From Ruegeria sp. R14_0 (GTDB lineage: Bacteria; Pseudomonadota; Alphaproteobacteria; Rhodobacterales; Rhodobacteraceae), in contig NZ_JAGHRC010000008.1 of assembly GCF_017743975.1 (NCBI RefSeq), forward strand, positions 62,001-126,000: 64,000 nt of DNA, given 5' to 3'. The first letter of the stretch is position 1; each line of letters begins with the position of its first letter. Made by a program: the position numbers and the translations under genes. Under the pieces are notes generated by a model, which saw only the letters and a program-made list of their open reading frames with translations, did no database searches and was not told the DNA's origin. Below are positions 17,096-26,857 of this stretch, in pieces.

Positions 17096-17284
17096 GCCCT
17101 GTCGGTGGGGTTTGCGCCCGCCCGCGGTTCCGTCCGAACACGTGGCGTTCGGCCAGGCCGTCGGGCGGGGCTGGCGGACGGGACCCCAAGGACAGGTGGG
17201 TTGCCCGGTGGTGAGGGCGGCAGAGCCGCGTCCCTGCGGGCCGCGGCGTGAAGCGGACACCAAGGCTGCCTGAGCCTGAATGCG

Positions 17285-17328
17285 ACGTAAGTATATAATT
17301 GACAGCTAGGTATATTATCGTAATGTAG
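17285..17328 (+). promoter_or_regulatory. mobC-relaxase-virD4 promoter with shared operator
   Basis: An A+T-rich island in otherwise G+C-rich DNA. TTGACA (17299-17304) serves as a -35 box. The spacer holds TATATTATCGTA (17311-17322), an exact 12-nt match to the minus strand at 51397-51408 and one mismatch from the virB promoter block near 47104-47115. A partial copy, GTATATAAT, lies at 17291-17299. The common arrangement points to one regulator for all three transcripts. Confidence 0.6.
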
Positions 17329-17375
17329 GGGCAGCCTTGGTGGAAGGTGGCAGGAAATAGGGGGTCTTTCTTCGC

Positions 17376-17969
17376 ATGTCGCGCTCAAAACGTCTCACAG
17401 ATGCGGACCGCATGGAGATCGTTCGCGAGGCTGCGGAAGGTGTGTCTACATCCGTGTTGGCGGAGCGGTTTGGCGTGTCGCCCCGGGCGATCCAGTACAC
17501 GCTCAAAGCTGATGCCGAGCGCCAGACGGATGCCGCGATCCCGGTCTCCGCTGTCAGCGTGAAGGTGACGGCTGCGGAGCTTGAGGCGCTCGATGAAGTG
17601 TTGGCCGCGGCGGGGATTGAGAGCCGGGCCGAGGGTCTGCGGCGGCTCATCCAAGCGGCTGGCGGAGTGTTCGTTCCGGACGTACAGATAGCAACAGAGA
17701 TGGCGCGCTACCGCGCCTCTCTGCACGAGGTCGGCAATGGGGTCGCGCAGATCGCCAAGCAGATGACGCGGGCCAACCGGATGGGGCAGGGGGCCGTGGG
17801 CGGCACGAGTGCCGAGTTCACCGAATTGCGCCTCGCGCAGATGCGCGGGCTGGCGCGGTTCATCCTGGATTCTGCTGACGAGATCGACCTGCTCCTGCGC
17901 CGCCGTCGCGATGCCATGCAGCTGCAGGCCACGGCCGCGCTGAGGGAGTTTGCCCATGCGGCTGAATGA
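17376..17969 (+). CDS. mobC: MobC-like relaxosome accessory protein
   Basis: A 197-residue protein. The first 50 residues form a helix-turn-helix (DADRMEIVREAAEGVSTSVL, then AERFGVSPRAIQYTLK). Residues about 60-120 are a ribbon-helix-helix-like MobC region (VKVTAAELEALDEVLAAAGI, ESRAEGLRRLIQAAGG). A C-terminal helical part carries VGNGVAQIAKQMTRANRMG, typical of MobC proteins that bind oriT and help the relaxase open DNA. Its stop lies inside the relaxase start (overlap 14 nt). An upstream HTH suggests that it also regulates its operon. Confidence 0.75.
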   Translation: MSRSKRLTDADRMEIVREAAEGVSTSVLAERFGVSPRAIQYTLKADAERQTDAAIPVSAVSVKVTAAELEALDEVLAAAGIESRAEGLRRLIQAAGGVFVPDVQIATEMARYRASLHEVGNGVAQIAKQMTRANRMGQGAVGGTSAEFTELRLAQMRGLARFILDSADEIDLLLRRRRDAMQLQATAALREFAHAAE

Positions 17970-20289
17970 TGCTGTCCATGCCGTTACGGGCGAGGTCTTC
18001 CGGGATGGCTGGAGCCGCGTCCGGGGCTCGATGCAAGGGCTGCACGTGGCCAAGCAGAGCCAGCTTGTGCGCGCGGCTGCGGGGCATCGGCCAGCGGTCT
18101 TCAAGGCGATCCGGGGCGGGGGCACGCATACCAAATCGCAGCTCGCAAACCAGCTCGATTACCTCACCACCAAGTCCACCCATATCGTGGACAGTAGCGG
18201 GTTCCTGGATGGCAAGACGAAGCTCGAGGCGGGCGACATCAAGGACCTCACCGAGCGCTTTGCGAAGCGCTGGGATGCGGGCTTCAAGCCCAAGCTGGGC
18301 CAGGCGACCCATATGCTCATGTCGTTCCCCATCGGCACGCGCGGGGAGGATGTGCGCGACATCGCGACGGATGTGGCCGAGCGGTTCTTCCAGACCGACG
18401 CGGGGCATTTCGACTACATCATCGCGGTGCATGAGGACCGCGATCACCCCCATGCGCATCTGGTGCTCAACCGCCGCTCGCAGGAAGGCGAGTTCTTCTA
18501 TCTGGGGCGCAACCACCGCTTCAACTATGACGATTTCCGCCTCGCCATGGTCGAGGAGGCGGAAAAGTATGGCGTACGCCTGGAAGCCACGCGGCGGGTG
18601 GATCGCGGGGTTGTGCATTACCCCGCCACTACCCGCGAGGTCTATGCGGCGAAAGAAGAGGGGCGCGCGCCCCGCGAGCGCGAACGCGTGGGGGCCGACC
18701 TGACGTGGACGCTAGCGGAGATCGCCAACACTAGAACTGTCTACCACTCGCTTGCCGCGGAAGCCTCTCGGGAGGCCCGCGAAGATATTGCCGCAGCCCT
18801 CTTCCGCGCGGGCGAGGTGCTGGCGCGGGGCGGGCAGGTGGATCGAACAGGAGATGTGTATATGGCCGAGGATCAGAGCTTCGAGGACCTGAGAAGCCTC
18901 TATGCGGAGAAGCTCGCGCGGGTGCAGGGCATGATCGCCGAGAAGTCTGACGCGGAACGTCCCGTGCTGGAAAAACGCCTCATCGAGATCCAGACGCAGG
19001 TCCAGCACATGCAGCCTCTCGGATTGCGTTCGAGCACGTTGTCAGAGGCGCCCTCGGAGGGCGGGGTCTATTCCGAGGTAAACATCCAAGAGAGCCAGCT
19101 GGAGCGCCTCACAGAGCCGCGACTGCGGTCGCGGATCGACGCGGCCCTGCGGGGCACGGGGATCAGCACATCGGAAGTGGTGGCCCGGATCGAGACGGGC
19201 GCCTCAAATGCAGCGCTCGAGCATCAGTGGATCGCCGATGATCTCTCCAAAGTGGCTGAGGCGCGGGATCTGAACCTCGAGCGCCGCGCCGATCTGGAAC
19301 AGGCCCGCGACATTCTCAATGACGTGCATGTGGAACTTGGCACGCTGTTGGAGCGCGAGAACGTGCTGCGCCGGGATGGCGTCATAGAAGCGGAACCGAT
19401 CAGCGAGCGGTTCCATTATCACCGGGACGCGGTCCGGGCGATGGAAGGGACAATCCGTCAGGAGATGCGCGCAGACGGCCTGACCGCGCAGCAGATCGAG
19501 GACCGGGACTGGGAGGTTGTCTCACGGGCGGAGCGCCGCATCGAGACGGAGCAGCGTGCATATCTCGAGGCACACCCGGATCTGCTCGCACGCCCTAGCG
19601 ATGTGATCGACCGGTCTGAACCCTACAGGGAGACCATCACCGATGCGGCCCGCGCCAGTGCGATCACCCGCGAAGTCGACCGCATCATGGAGGGACGCGA
19701 CCTCCGTACGCCCGTTGCAGATGCAGTCACGGATGACTTGCGCGCGCGCTATCCGGACATGCCGGCCCACCTTGCCCGTGGGCTCGGAGCGACCTATGCG
19801 GCCGTCGTCGAGATACGCGACACGGAGGCCATCAATCAGGTTCGCCGCGACAACGAGTTGCGCGAGGGGCTTGCGGTTGGCACGCGCGACGCACCCCTCG
19901 CAGCCCGCGGTGAAACTGCGCCGCAGTCTGACCGTGCCGACCGCCTTGCAGACGAGATTGCGCGTGTTCTGGACCATGAGCGGGCGGGGGAGTTGTCCGC
20001 GCCCTTCGAGACTGAGGCGGAGCGGGACGCCTTCCGCGAGGAGATCGCGCGGGTGCTGGATGACCGCCAAATCGAGCGGCTCACATCCGGCGATGCCGAT
20101 GCGCTGGACAAGGTTCTTGAGGACCGTCTCGACCGGCTCTATGTCGCCAAGGTCTACCTGCAATCCGATGCCGCGACGGCCAATACTGAGGCCTTGCGCC
20201 AGGTGGTCGATGAACTGGCCGATGCTGAGTATGAAAAACACCGCGCGACAGACGTGGATGGCGAGACCGAGCGGGGTCAGGTCCATTGA
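17956..20289 (+). CDS. VirD2/MobP-type relaxase
   Basis: A 777-residue relaxase. The N-terminal 250 residues form the relaxase domain. They include QLDYL with a candidate catalytic Tyr69, a central QATHMLMSFPIGT motif, and the three-histidine metal motif HEDRDHPHAHLVLNRR (H164, H166, H168). The enzyme nicks oriT, stays covalently bound to the 5' end and is exported with the strand. Residues 250-770 are acidic, helical and probably coiled, serving as a transport or primase-less extension. The ATG at 17956 follows GAGGGAG, and an in-frame TTG lies two codons upstream. It is coupled to virD4. Confidence 0.85.
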   Translation: MRLNDAVHAVTGEVFRDGWSRVRGSMQGLHVAKQSQLVRAAAGHRPAVFKAIRGGGTHTKSQLANQLDYLTTKSTHIVDSSGFLDGKTKLEAGDIKDLTERFAKRWDAGFKPKLGQATHMLMSFPIGTRGEDVRDIATDVAERFFQTDAGHFDYIIAVHEDRDHPHAHLVLNRRSQEGEFFYLGRNHRFNYDDFRLAMVEEAEKYGVRLEATRRVDRGVVHYPATTREVYAAKEEGRAPRERERVGADLTWTLAEIANTRTVYHSLAAEASREAREDIAAALFRAGEVLARGGQVDRTGDVYMAEDQSFEDLRSLYAEKLARVQGMIAEKSDAERPVLEKRLIEIQTQVQHMQPLGLRSSTLSEAPSEGGVYSEVNIQESQLERLTEPRLRSRIDAALRGTGISTSEVVARIETGASNAALEHQWIADDLSKVAEARDLNLERRADLEQARDILNDVHVELGTLLERENVLRRDGVIEAEPISERFHYHRDAVRAMEGTIRQEMRADGLTAQQIEDRDWEVVSRAERRIETEQRAYLEAHPDLLARPSDVIDRSEPYRETITDAARASAITREVDRIMEGRDLRTPVADAVTDDLRARYPDMPAHLARGLGATYAAVVEIRDTEAINQVRRDNELREGLAVGTRDAPLAARGETAPQSDRADRLADEIARVLDHERAGELSAPFETEAERDAFREEIARVLDDRQIERLTSGDADALDKVLEDRLDRLYVAKVYLQSDAATANTEALRQVVDELADAEYEKHRATDVDGETERGQVH

Positions 20290-22298
20290 GCGCGCCCATG
20301 GGAAAGGCGCGGATCGCAACCGGCGTCTTGCTGGTGACGCTTGTGACCGGGGCCATGGGCTATACCATCGCTTCGGCGGTGCTGACCTACCAGAATCTCG
20401 GCTTCGTGGCCGAGATCGACTTTGCCTATATCGCGCAGAACTATCTGGCGATCCGCGATCGCCGCCCGGAGGACGCGCAACTTATTCACCTGATCATCGG
20501 TAGCTTCGCCGCCGCCGGCCTGATGCTGAGCCTCGCCCTCTCAGGGTCCGCCCTTACACGCTTTGGTCAGACCCATTGGCAGTCTGCGCGCGAGATGAAG
20601 GCCAATGGTTTTTTCGGGGCGCCCGGCACCGGGTTCATCCTCGGTAAGCTGGGGCCGCCGGGCTCCCGCGCCAACTACATTTGCTCCAAGGTCTTCCCGC
20701 ATGCGCTGATCGTGGCGCCCACGGGCCGTGGCAAGACCACGGGCTTTGTCATTCCGAACCTGCTGACCTGGCAAGGCTCCGCCGTGACGCTCGATGTGAA
20801 GGGCGAGTGTTTCGAGGCCACGGCCCGGCACCGCGCAGCCCAGGGCGACAAGGTCTATCGCTTTGCCCCCACCGATTGGGAGGGCAAACGCACGCATCGC
20901 TACAACCCGCTCCTGCGCATCTTTGAGCTGAAAGATCCCGCGCGCCAGCAGATGGAACTGCAGCTCCTGGCGACGCTCTTCCTGCAAAGCGACAATGACC
21001 GGGTGCAGGGCCTCCTCAAGGGCGGGATTGATCTCTTTGTGGCAGCAGGCCTGTTGGCATTCCAGCGCAAACGTCCGACACTGGGCGAAATCTACCGCAT
21101 CGCGGCCTCGGGCGGGAACAAGCAGAAGGAGTATTTCGCGCGCGGCCACGAGGTGGAGAACAGGGCCGCCAAGCTGATCTTCACGCGTCTGGCCTCAACC
21201 AACAACGACACGCTGACCTCTTATGTCTCGCTCCTGATGACCTCGGGGCTAGATCAATGGCAGAACCCGGCCATCGATGAGGCGACGGCGGTCTCGGATT
21301 TCGATTTCCGGACGATCCGCAAGAAGCCCTTCTCGGTCTATCTGGTGGTCCAGCCGCTGATGGTGAAGCCGCTCGCGCCGCTGATCCGGCTCTTCTTTTC
21401 CGATCTCCTCTCCGCCATGCAGGAAAAGGATCCCGGGCCGGATGAGCCCTGGCCCGTAATGATCATGCTCGACGAGTTCAATCGCCTCGGCAAGATGCCC
21501 ATCGTGGTCGAGAGCATCGAGACCTTGCGGACCTATCGTGGACATCTGGCCGTGGTCACGCAAACGATCCCCGCCCTCGATGAAATCTATGGCGAAAACA
21601 CCCGCCGTGCGCTGCAGGGCAACGCGGGCGTGAAACTTTATCTCACGCCCTCGGATGAGAAGACCGTCGAAGAGCTCAGCAAGGCTGTCGGCAAGACCAC
21701 GAAGACCGTCATCACGCGCTCGCAGTCCATTGGCAAAAACCCCTTCGAGGGCCGTAGCCAATCAACCCGGACTGAAGAAAGCTCCTTGCTCCCCGAAGAC
21801 GAGGCCCGCCGTCTGCCGCTCGACGAGATCGTCATGGTGATCGATGCCCAGATGCCGGTCCGCGCAAAGCGGATCCAGTATTTCGACGACCGTCTCTTCA
21901 AGGCGATCCACGCGGCGCAGGCCGGGGAGTTGCCGTTTCCGGAACCGGAGGGAGGGGGCTCGCAAGACGCGCTGCCGCTGAGCATGCGCGCGATGCCGAT
22001 GACACCGCCAGCGAACGGGTCAGGCGGACCCGAGGCCGATGTTGAGGCCGAACGCCAGGCTGCTGATGGCCAATCGTCAGGGAAAACTGATGTCGCTCCA
22101 AAGAAAACTTCGCCGGTCGTTCAAGCCGTTATCGCCGAGGAACAGCGACAGATGGAGATGGATTTTGGGGGCCAGGTCGCGGAGACCGAGGCTGTGGGCT
22201 TGGGTGATGAGGCGCAGATGCGCTCTAATGTCGATGGCTTGGACGACATGGAAGCGATGCTGCGGGAGGGGGATGGCGAAAAGCTGGTTGCTCGATAG
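20286..22298 (+). CDS. virD4: Type IV coupling protein VirD4/TraG
   Basis: A 670-residue inner-membrane ATPase. Two TM helices (about 10-33 and 65-90) precede the nucleotide-binding domain, with Walker A APTGRGKTT (144-152), TLDVKGECFE and Walker B MIMLDEFNRLG. The later RTYRGHLAVVTQTIPALDEI motif is typical of TraG/VirD4. It brings the relaxase-DNA complex to the VirB channel. The start is taken at TTG 20286, overlapping the relaxase stop with AGG upstream; ATG 20298 is the alternative. The acidic tail after residue 560 is variable. Confidence 0.9.
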   Translation: MSAPMGKARIATGVLLVTLVTGAMGYTIASAVLTYQNLGFVAEIDFAYIAQNYLAIRDRRPEDAQLIHLIIGSFAAAGLMLSLALSGSALTRFGQTHWQSAREMKANGFFGAPGTGFILGKLGPPGSRANYICSKVFPHALIVAPTGRGKTTGFVIPNLLTWQGSAVTLDVKGECFEATARHRAAQGDKVYRFAPTDWEGKRTHRYNPLLRIFELKDPARQQMELQLLATLFLQSDNDRVQGLLKGGIDLFVAAGLLAFQRKRPTLGEIYRIAASGGNKQKEYFARGHEVENRAAKLIFTRLASTNNDTLTSYVSLLMTSGLDQWQNPAIDEATAVSDFDFRTIRKKPFSVYLVVQPLMVKPLAPLIRLFFSDLLSAMQEKDPGPDEPWPVMIMLDEFNRLGKMPIVVESIETLRTYRGHLAVVTQTIPALDEIYGENTRRALQGNAGVKLYLTPSDEKTVEELSKAVGKTTKTVITRSQSIGKNPFEGRSQSTRTEESSLLPEDEARRLPLDEIVMVIDAQMPVRAKRIQYFDDRLFKAIHAAQAGELPFPEPEGGGSQDALPLSMRAMPMTPPANGSGGPEADVEAERQAADGQSSGKTDVAPKKTSPVVQAVIAEEQRQMEMDFGGQVAETEAVGLGDEAQMRSNVDGLDDMEAMLREGDGEKLVAR

Positions 22299-22457
22299 CG
22301 TGTTGGGCATCGCGTGTCTGTCAGGGAGGGGCGGAAAACTGACATTCGCTGCAGTTGCAGCGAGCTTATGCGGAGATCGAGCAAGCGGACCTTGGTCACG
22401 AAAATCTCTGAAGGATCCTTCTACCAGAAAGTTCTACTTGCTTTCCTTTCGAGCGTG

Positions 22458-25400
22458 TTACTCAGAGTCGCTATCCTTCTTGAGCAGCTCTTCCAGGGCC
22501 GCAAGATCATCTTCGTTAATATTTGTGAAGAGCGATACGGCCATGGCGTTTGATACCTTTGCTCTTACAGCGTCCCAATCGTCTGAAGGATCATGCTTGA
22601 TGTAATTTGAGATACCTTCGTATTGCTTTTGAACTTCTATGCGCGCCGACGTAGATAGCTCTCGGCTAACCGCAAAGTGGTAGGGTGTTGGAAAGCCGAA
22701 ACGAACGAGTTGTGGTAGGAAACCCGGCATCGGCGCAAGGTCCGTGCCAGTGGCAAGCTCGATTTCTGTTACCAACTGCGCGAAAGCACTCATGACGAAG
22801 CTAATCTCGGACGCAAAGCGGTTCGAAAAACGCCTCGCAAACTTCGCCATCCCGTCGGACTTGGTGGGTATCTTGACCGGGGCTTCGTTTTTCACAATGA
22901 AATCTAATATTGTTGCATCTAGTTCCAATAGAGTCTTCTGGTCAAACCAGTCTGACAGGAGCTCGCGAATGCCAGCGAGTGCCACAGTTCGCTTTGCCAC
23001 CGGATCCTTCTTGTTCTTGTATGCTCTCGCAAATATCTTCTCCAAGCCCTCGGGCCTGAAAAATGCGTCAAAGTCTTCCTCCTTGGGGTCGAACTGATCC
23101 AATACCCATATCGCCCAATCTATGGCTTGAACTGATGGCCATGGTGCTGACGGAAGTGCACTTTCGAGCTTGCGGACAAACTTAAGGCTCGCCCCCGTTT
23201 TCGCGGCGAGCGCCTCTTGCCATGTAGCAGGAGTTTCTGGTTCAGCGTCAGACAACACTTGTTCAAGTTTCTGTTTGCGGCCATTCAGCCATGCATCCGC
23301 GTTTGCGGCGTCGACAGACCGCTTCTGGAAGTATCCAAAAGACCGAGAAGTAAGAAGCTGAAAAGGAGTTGTTCCATCCTCGTTTGGCTTCAATGAAACA
23401 GTGAGTTTTCGCGCGAGGTACTCAGCGACGGGACGCCCGGTGGCCTCTACCTCTATTTCGTCAAGCAATGTGCAAAGCGGATCAATAAGGGGAACACATC
23501 TGTCTTTGGACGAGAGAACCATACTGGCGACTACCTTCTCTCGGGGCACGTAAGTGTTCAAATCGCAAGGAACCGGATTGCCGGGGACAACTAGAGCTAG
23601 GCCCGTGGAAGCATGACCAGCGCGGCCTGCGCGCCCCAATGCATTTAGAATTTCATGCTCTTGCATGTTTTTTCGTTTTTCAGTCTCGGGGTCGAGTCGG
23701 TCGGTCCCTGCAAGAATTACGGCATCACAGGGAAGGTTTAGCCCCTGCGCAAGTGTGGATGTCGCAACAAGCACGTCTAGGCCGCTTTCTTTGGACCGAA
23801 ACAAGCCCTCAACAAGTCGACGCTCGTAGGGAAGAAGCTCACCATGGTGGACCGCCGCGATTTTGCTCCCTGCGTCATAGATGGATTCTACTTTGCCGAT
23901 CTCCTCAATCGCAGTTTCCCTCAAAACGGACTGATCAGCCGTAAGTGTTGGTTCGATAGCAGAGAACTGAGCGTTAATCTTGTTGGCCGTTGATATTGTG
24001 AAGTTGATGCTTTCACAGAACACAAGAACCTTGATGCCATGCTGCGCAAGCTTGACCGCCAGTTCTGCGGCCACCTCGTTGCGGTTCGAGGTAAGCCAGC
24101 GGTATCCGGTCTTGTTGGGCCCCCCAACGCCTAGCGGCATCGGGGAGTCCGAGAGGGGCTTTAGGGCACTCGAACTGTCGGGCTGTGGTAGCCAGTTCGA
24201 GTCTAGTGAGAACAAGCCGTAGGGAATGGCCAACCCGTCCGGGGTGACGCCATTGTTCAATTGCGTAGTGAAATTGCTCAGGTCGGTGTGTGAATACACT
24301 ACACACCCCCGGAGCTGGCGTGTCGGCTTCCACTCATAGTCAAAGGCCACGAAAGGACGACCAGTTCGGGTTTCGAGCCAGTTCTTCAGCTCTGATCCAT
24401 TAGAGATCATCGCAGACAGTAGCAAAAAATCGGAACTCTCATTGATCTGACCGAACTGCAAAAAGCAAAGCATAGCATCGATGCTTCTCCGGTCAGCTCG
24501 AATGCCGGTGCGAGAAGTAGGATCGAAGGCGGCGCTCATCAGGTGAAATTCATCGAACACTAACAGACCAACGTTTTGAAAAAGATGCGGTGCGAAGGTC
24601 AGGAGAGCAAAACACTTCTCAGGCGTCATGACAGAAATGTCGGGCAGTCTTTCCACTGTCTCGTCCAAGGTAAGCTCGTCAAGGCTTTGGGCTACAGCTA
24701 GTTCTGAGAGACGTTCATTAAGATCAAACTCTACTTGTGAGACGAGCGCGTGGGTTGGTGCCAGATAAAGGACGGTTTTTCCTGACGCCAACGTCGCGGC
24801 AATCTTCAAGCCAGATAGGGTAGATTTACCTGTGCCAGTTGGCGTGGTCATGATCATGGAAGAGCCCACATCTAAGAAACCAGTTGCAATAGCAGCTTTG
24901 TGGTTCTCCCAGATTAGAGGCCATCTCTTGGCCTCACGGATTATCCAGTCACGCCAAGCTCCGTGATCAGTGCCATTCGGGTTCGGAATGCTCACTAATA
25001 GATTGTCAGCCACGGCTCCGAGGGCAATGCGCAAAAGGGAAGCGAGATGGTGCGGTCCGGGAAAAGTGGTCAACGCAACAATCGGAGTGTCAGCCACGCC
25101 TTCCAAACTCTCTGACATGGGCCCAGCTAGAGAGATAACTCGTTGAAGAGTAGAGTGTACGTCTTCAAGAGCTACAGGTTCCAAATGTCCTGCCGAGAAT
25201 TTCGAGAAAGTAATAAGCGACCGAAGAATTTCCCTGTAAAGCAGATCAGTGGCAAGTGCCTCACTTGTTTCCGAACCAGCATCTACCTGTTCGATTTCCG
25301 TGTTGGAGATGTCTTCGTATTGCCCCCGTGCAAGACGGCCGAGCGTCAGGATCAGCAGTCGCCTAAGTGCATTTTCTTCACCAGTTGCTCTGATGCCGCG

Positions 25401-25811
25401 ACCGACCTCCGCCGCATCGGAAAACCGTTCAGAAGCCAGAAAAAGCAAGGAGGAAGCGATATCAGGCCCGATGCAATCCTCACTAAGAAGGCTTTGGCGC
25501 TCTTCAGTCAGGATTAGCCAATCTATTCGATCAACGATTTGACGTGCAGATCCCGCAACGAATGCAATTGAGCGCAAGCGTTTCGGATTTACACCCAAAG
25601 CAACTTGAGCCTCAAAAACATCTGCCAATCGACTCATCGTAGACCTAACGGCAATCAGTTCGTCCGGTAGCGTCTCAAAGTTGTCTGCTAGAAGCCGCGC
25701 GGTCGCTATTTCTACGCTGGCAGACGTGAGCAATTCGACCAGTTCCGACGCACTCAAGCTTTTCAGATCTGGCGATCCCGCGATCAACTCCTCTGTTACC
25801 GGATCAAACAT
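22458..25811 (-). CDS. hamB: Hachiman/AbpAB-like SF2 helicase (HamB-like)
   Basis: A 1117-residue SF2 helicase. A helical N-terminal region of about 300 residues precedes Walker A TTPTGTGKSTLS (about 322-333), APTHALVSQ, the DEAD-box variant DEFH (420-423), the SAMISNG motif III and ATSTLAQGLNLP, with motif VI NALGRAGRAGHASTG near 725-740. The Ski2-like C-terminal part is helical. With the preceding nuclease gene it matches the two-gene Hachiman/AbpAB plan, in which the helicase senses aberrant DNA and licenses the nuclease. Its start overlaps the partner stop by ATGTTTGA. Exact subtype is inferred. Confidence 0.7.
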   Translation of the reverse strand: MFDPVTEELIAGSPDLKSLSASELVELLTSASVEIATARLLADNFETLPDELIAVRSTMSRLADVFEAQVALGVNPKRLRSIAFVAGSARQIVDRIDWLILTEERQSLLSEDCIGPDIASSLLFLASERFSDAAEVGRGIRATGEENALRRLLILTLGRLARGQYEDISNTEIEQVDAGSETSEALATDLLYREILRSLITFSKFSAGHLEPVALEDVHSTLQRVISLAGPMSESLEGVADTPIVALTTFPGPHHLASLLRIALGAVADNLLVSIPNPNGTDHGAWRDWIIREAKRWPLIWENHKAAIATGFLDVGSSMIMTTPTGTGKSTLSGLKIAATLASGKTVLYLAPTHALVSQVEFDLNERLSELAVAQSLDELTLDETVERLPDISVMTPEKCFALLTFAPHLFQNVGLLVFDEFHLMSAAFDPTSRTGIRADRRSIDAMLCFLQFGQINESSDFLLLSAMISNGSELKNWLETRTGRPFVAFDYEWKPTRQLRGCVVYSHTDLSNFTTQLNNGVTPDGLAIPYGLFSLDSNWLPQPDSSSALKPLSDSPMPLGVGGPNKTGYRWLTSNRNEVAAELAVKLAQHGIKVLVFCESINFTISTANKINAQFSAIEPTLTADQSVLRETAIEEIGKVESIYDAGSKIAAVHHGELLPYERRLVEGLFRSKESGLDVLVATSTLAQGLNLPCDAVILAGTDRLDPETEKRKNMQEHEILNALGRAGRAGHASTGLALVVPGNPVPCDLNTYVPREKVVASMVLSSKDRCVPLIDPLCTLLDEIEVEATGRPVAEYLARKLTVSLKPNEDGTTPFQLLTSRSFGYFQKRSVDAANADAWLNGRKQKLEQVLSDAEPETPATWQEALAAKTGASLKFVRKLESALPSAPWPSVQAIDWAIWVLDQFDPKEEDFDAFFRPEGLEKIFARAYKNKKDPVAKRTVALAGIRELLSDWFDQKTLLELDATILDFIVKNEAPVKIPTKSDGMAKFARRFSNRFASEISFVMSAFAQLVTEIELATGTDLAPMPGFLPQLVRFGFPTPYHFAVSRELSTSARIEVQKQYEGISNYIKHDPSDDWDAVRAKVSNAMAVSLFTNINEDDLAALEELLKKDSDSE

Positions 25812-26667
25812 TATCTGCGATCCTCTTTATTTCTCTCCTGACCTTTCTCGCCAAAGATTTCAAAAATGATCGGGTATCATCGGATGGTAGGACTTCTGCT
25901 AGACGTACGGTGTCCGCACCGAGGGCGTGTTTGTCAAAGTCTTTAAAAATATGTTGGTAGCCATCTGCGTCCGCGTTTGCTGGCATGGCTGTAACTGCGA
26001 CCCTAAATGCCCTCGTTTGCTCGTATATCAGCGCTTCCAGTAGCTCCTCCTGCGTGTCGCCTCCTAGGCCTGATTGTTCTCTCAAAATAGCAGTGATCGC
26101 ATCTAAGAGTTCCAGATCTTTACTCCCGTTAACGATCCCGTCGATTTCGTTCCAGACGCTACCCTGAACGAGGCTCTTGGGATTGATTGACGCTTTGTCT
26201 TCGCAAAGCACCACTCTCGAAATTGCACCGGATCCGTCTTGGATACTCACAAGCAGGCCGTCAAAACCCTTGTCTGCCCTGCGAACATGAGGTGGCGTAG
26301 CGAGGGCGGCTGGCATGTCGATAGATGCTGCAACCCATGAAAGATGCTGAAACAGCAAGCCGTCGCGTTGCTCGATACGCTTGTTTTTCTTGTTGTTGGC
26401 CGTTTTTTCCTTTTCCGGGTCGGCGCTTGACAGGTCTGCTGCAATGTCCGCGAGCCTTATGGAAAGAAGAGAAATTGCATTCGCGAACACTTTCCCCGGA
26501 AAACCGGCTTTGCCTGGCTCTAATTGATTGATTATCTGGACTGCATGTTTTGGCTTGCGCAGGTAGAGCCATGCCAAAGTGCGGATCAGGCGGCCTTCGT
26601 CAATGATCGCCCATTGCGAGAAGTTGCAGGTTGGTGAAAGGTCGGCTTTTTGAAAGTTCAATGGCAT
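25804..26667 (-). CDS. hamA: HamA/AbpA-like nuclease (DUF1837 type)
   Basis: A 287-residue soluble protein. A PD-(D/E)xK nuclease core is visible: Asp136 in KGFDGLLVSIQDG and E156-x-K158 in RVVLCEDKAS, followed by a helix with WNEIDGIVNG. The N-terminal 110 residues are helical. Size, nuclease motif and coupling to a large SF2 helicase match HamA/AbpA of Hachiman-type systems, which degrade DNA on infection. No transposon or regulator gene is adjacent. The exact DUF1837 assignment could not be confirmed by eye. Confidence 0.62.
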   Translation of the reverse strand: MPLNFQKADLSPTCNFSQWAIIDEGRLIRTLAWLYLRKPKHAVQIINQLEPGKAGFPGKVFANAISLLSIRLADIAADLSSADPEKEKTANNKKNKRIEQRDGLLFQHLSWVAASIDMPAALATPPHVRRADKGFDGLLVSIQDGSGAISRVVLCEDKASINPKSLVQGSVWNEIDGIVNGSKDLELLDAITAILREQSGLGGDTQEELLEALIYEQTRAFRVAVTAMPANADADGYQHIFKDFDKHALGADTVRLAEVLPSDDTRSFLKSLARKVRREIKRIADNV

Positions 26668-26857
26668 AGGTTTTCAGAGGCGCTCCGAAATTTTCTTCCA
26701 GCCTACTTCGCGTTTAAGGTGAATGTAAGCGCGAGGTTGCACCTGATCCCCTCATCCGCAAAAATTCTGCAGGCGCAGCGAAAGTCCGGTGTGATGATGC
26801 CGCGCTGCGGCGTTAGTCGGCGAAGCAAAGGTCGGCAACGGGCCGTAGGTTGCGGTT

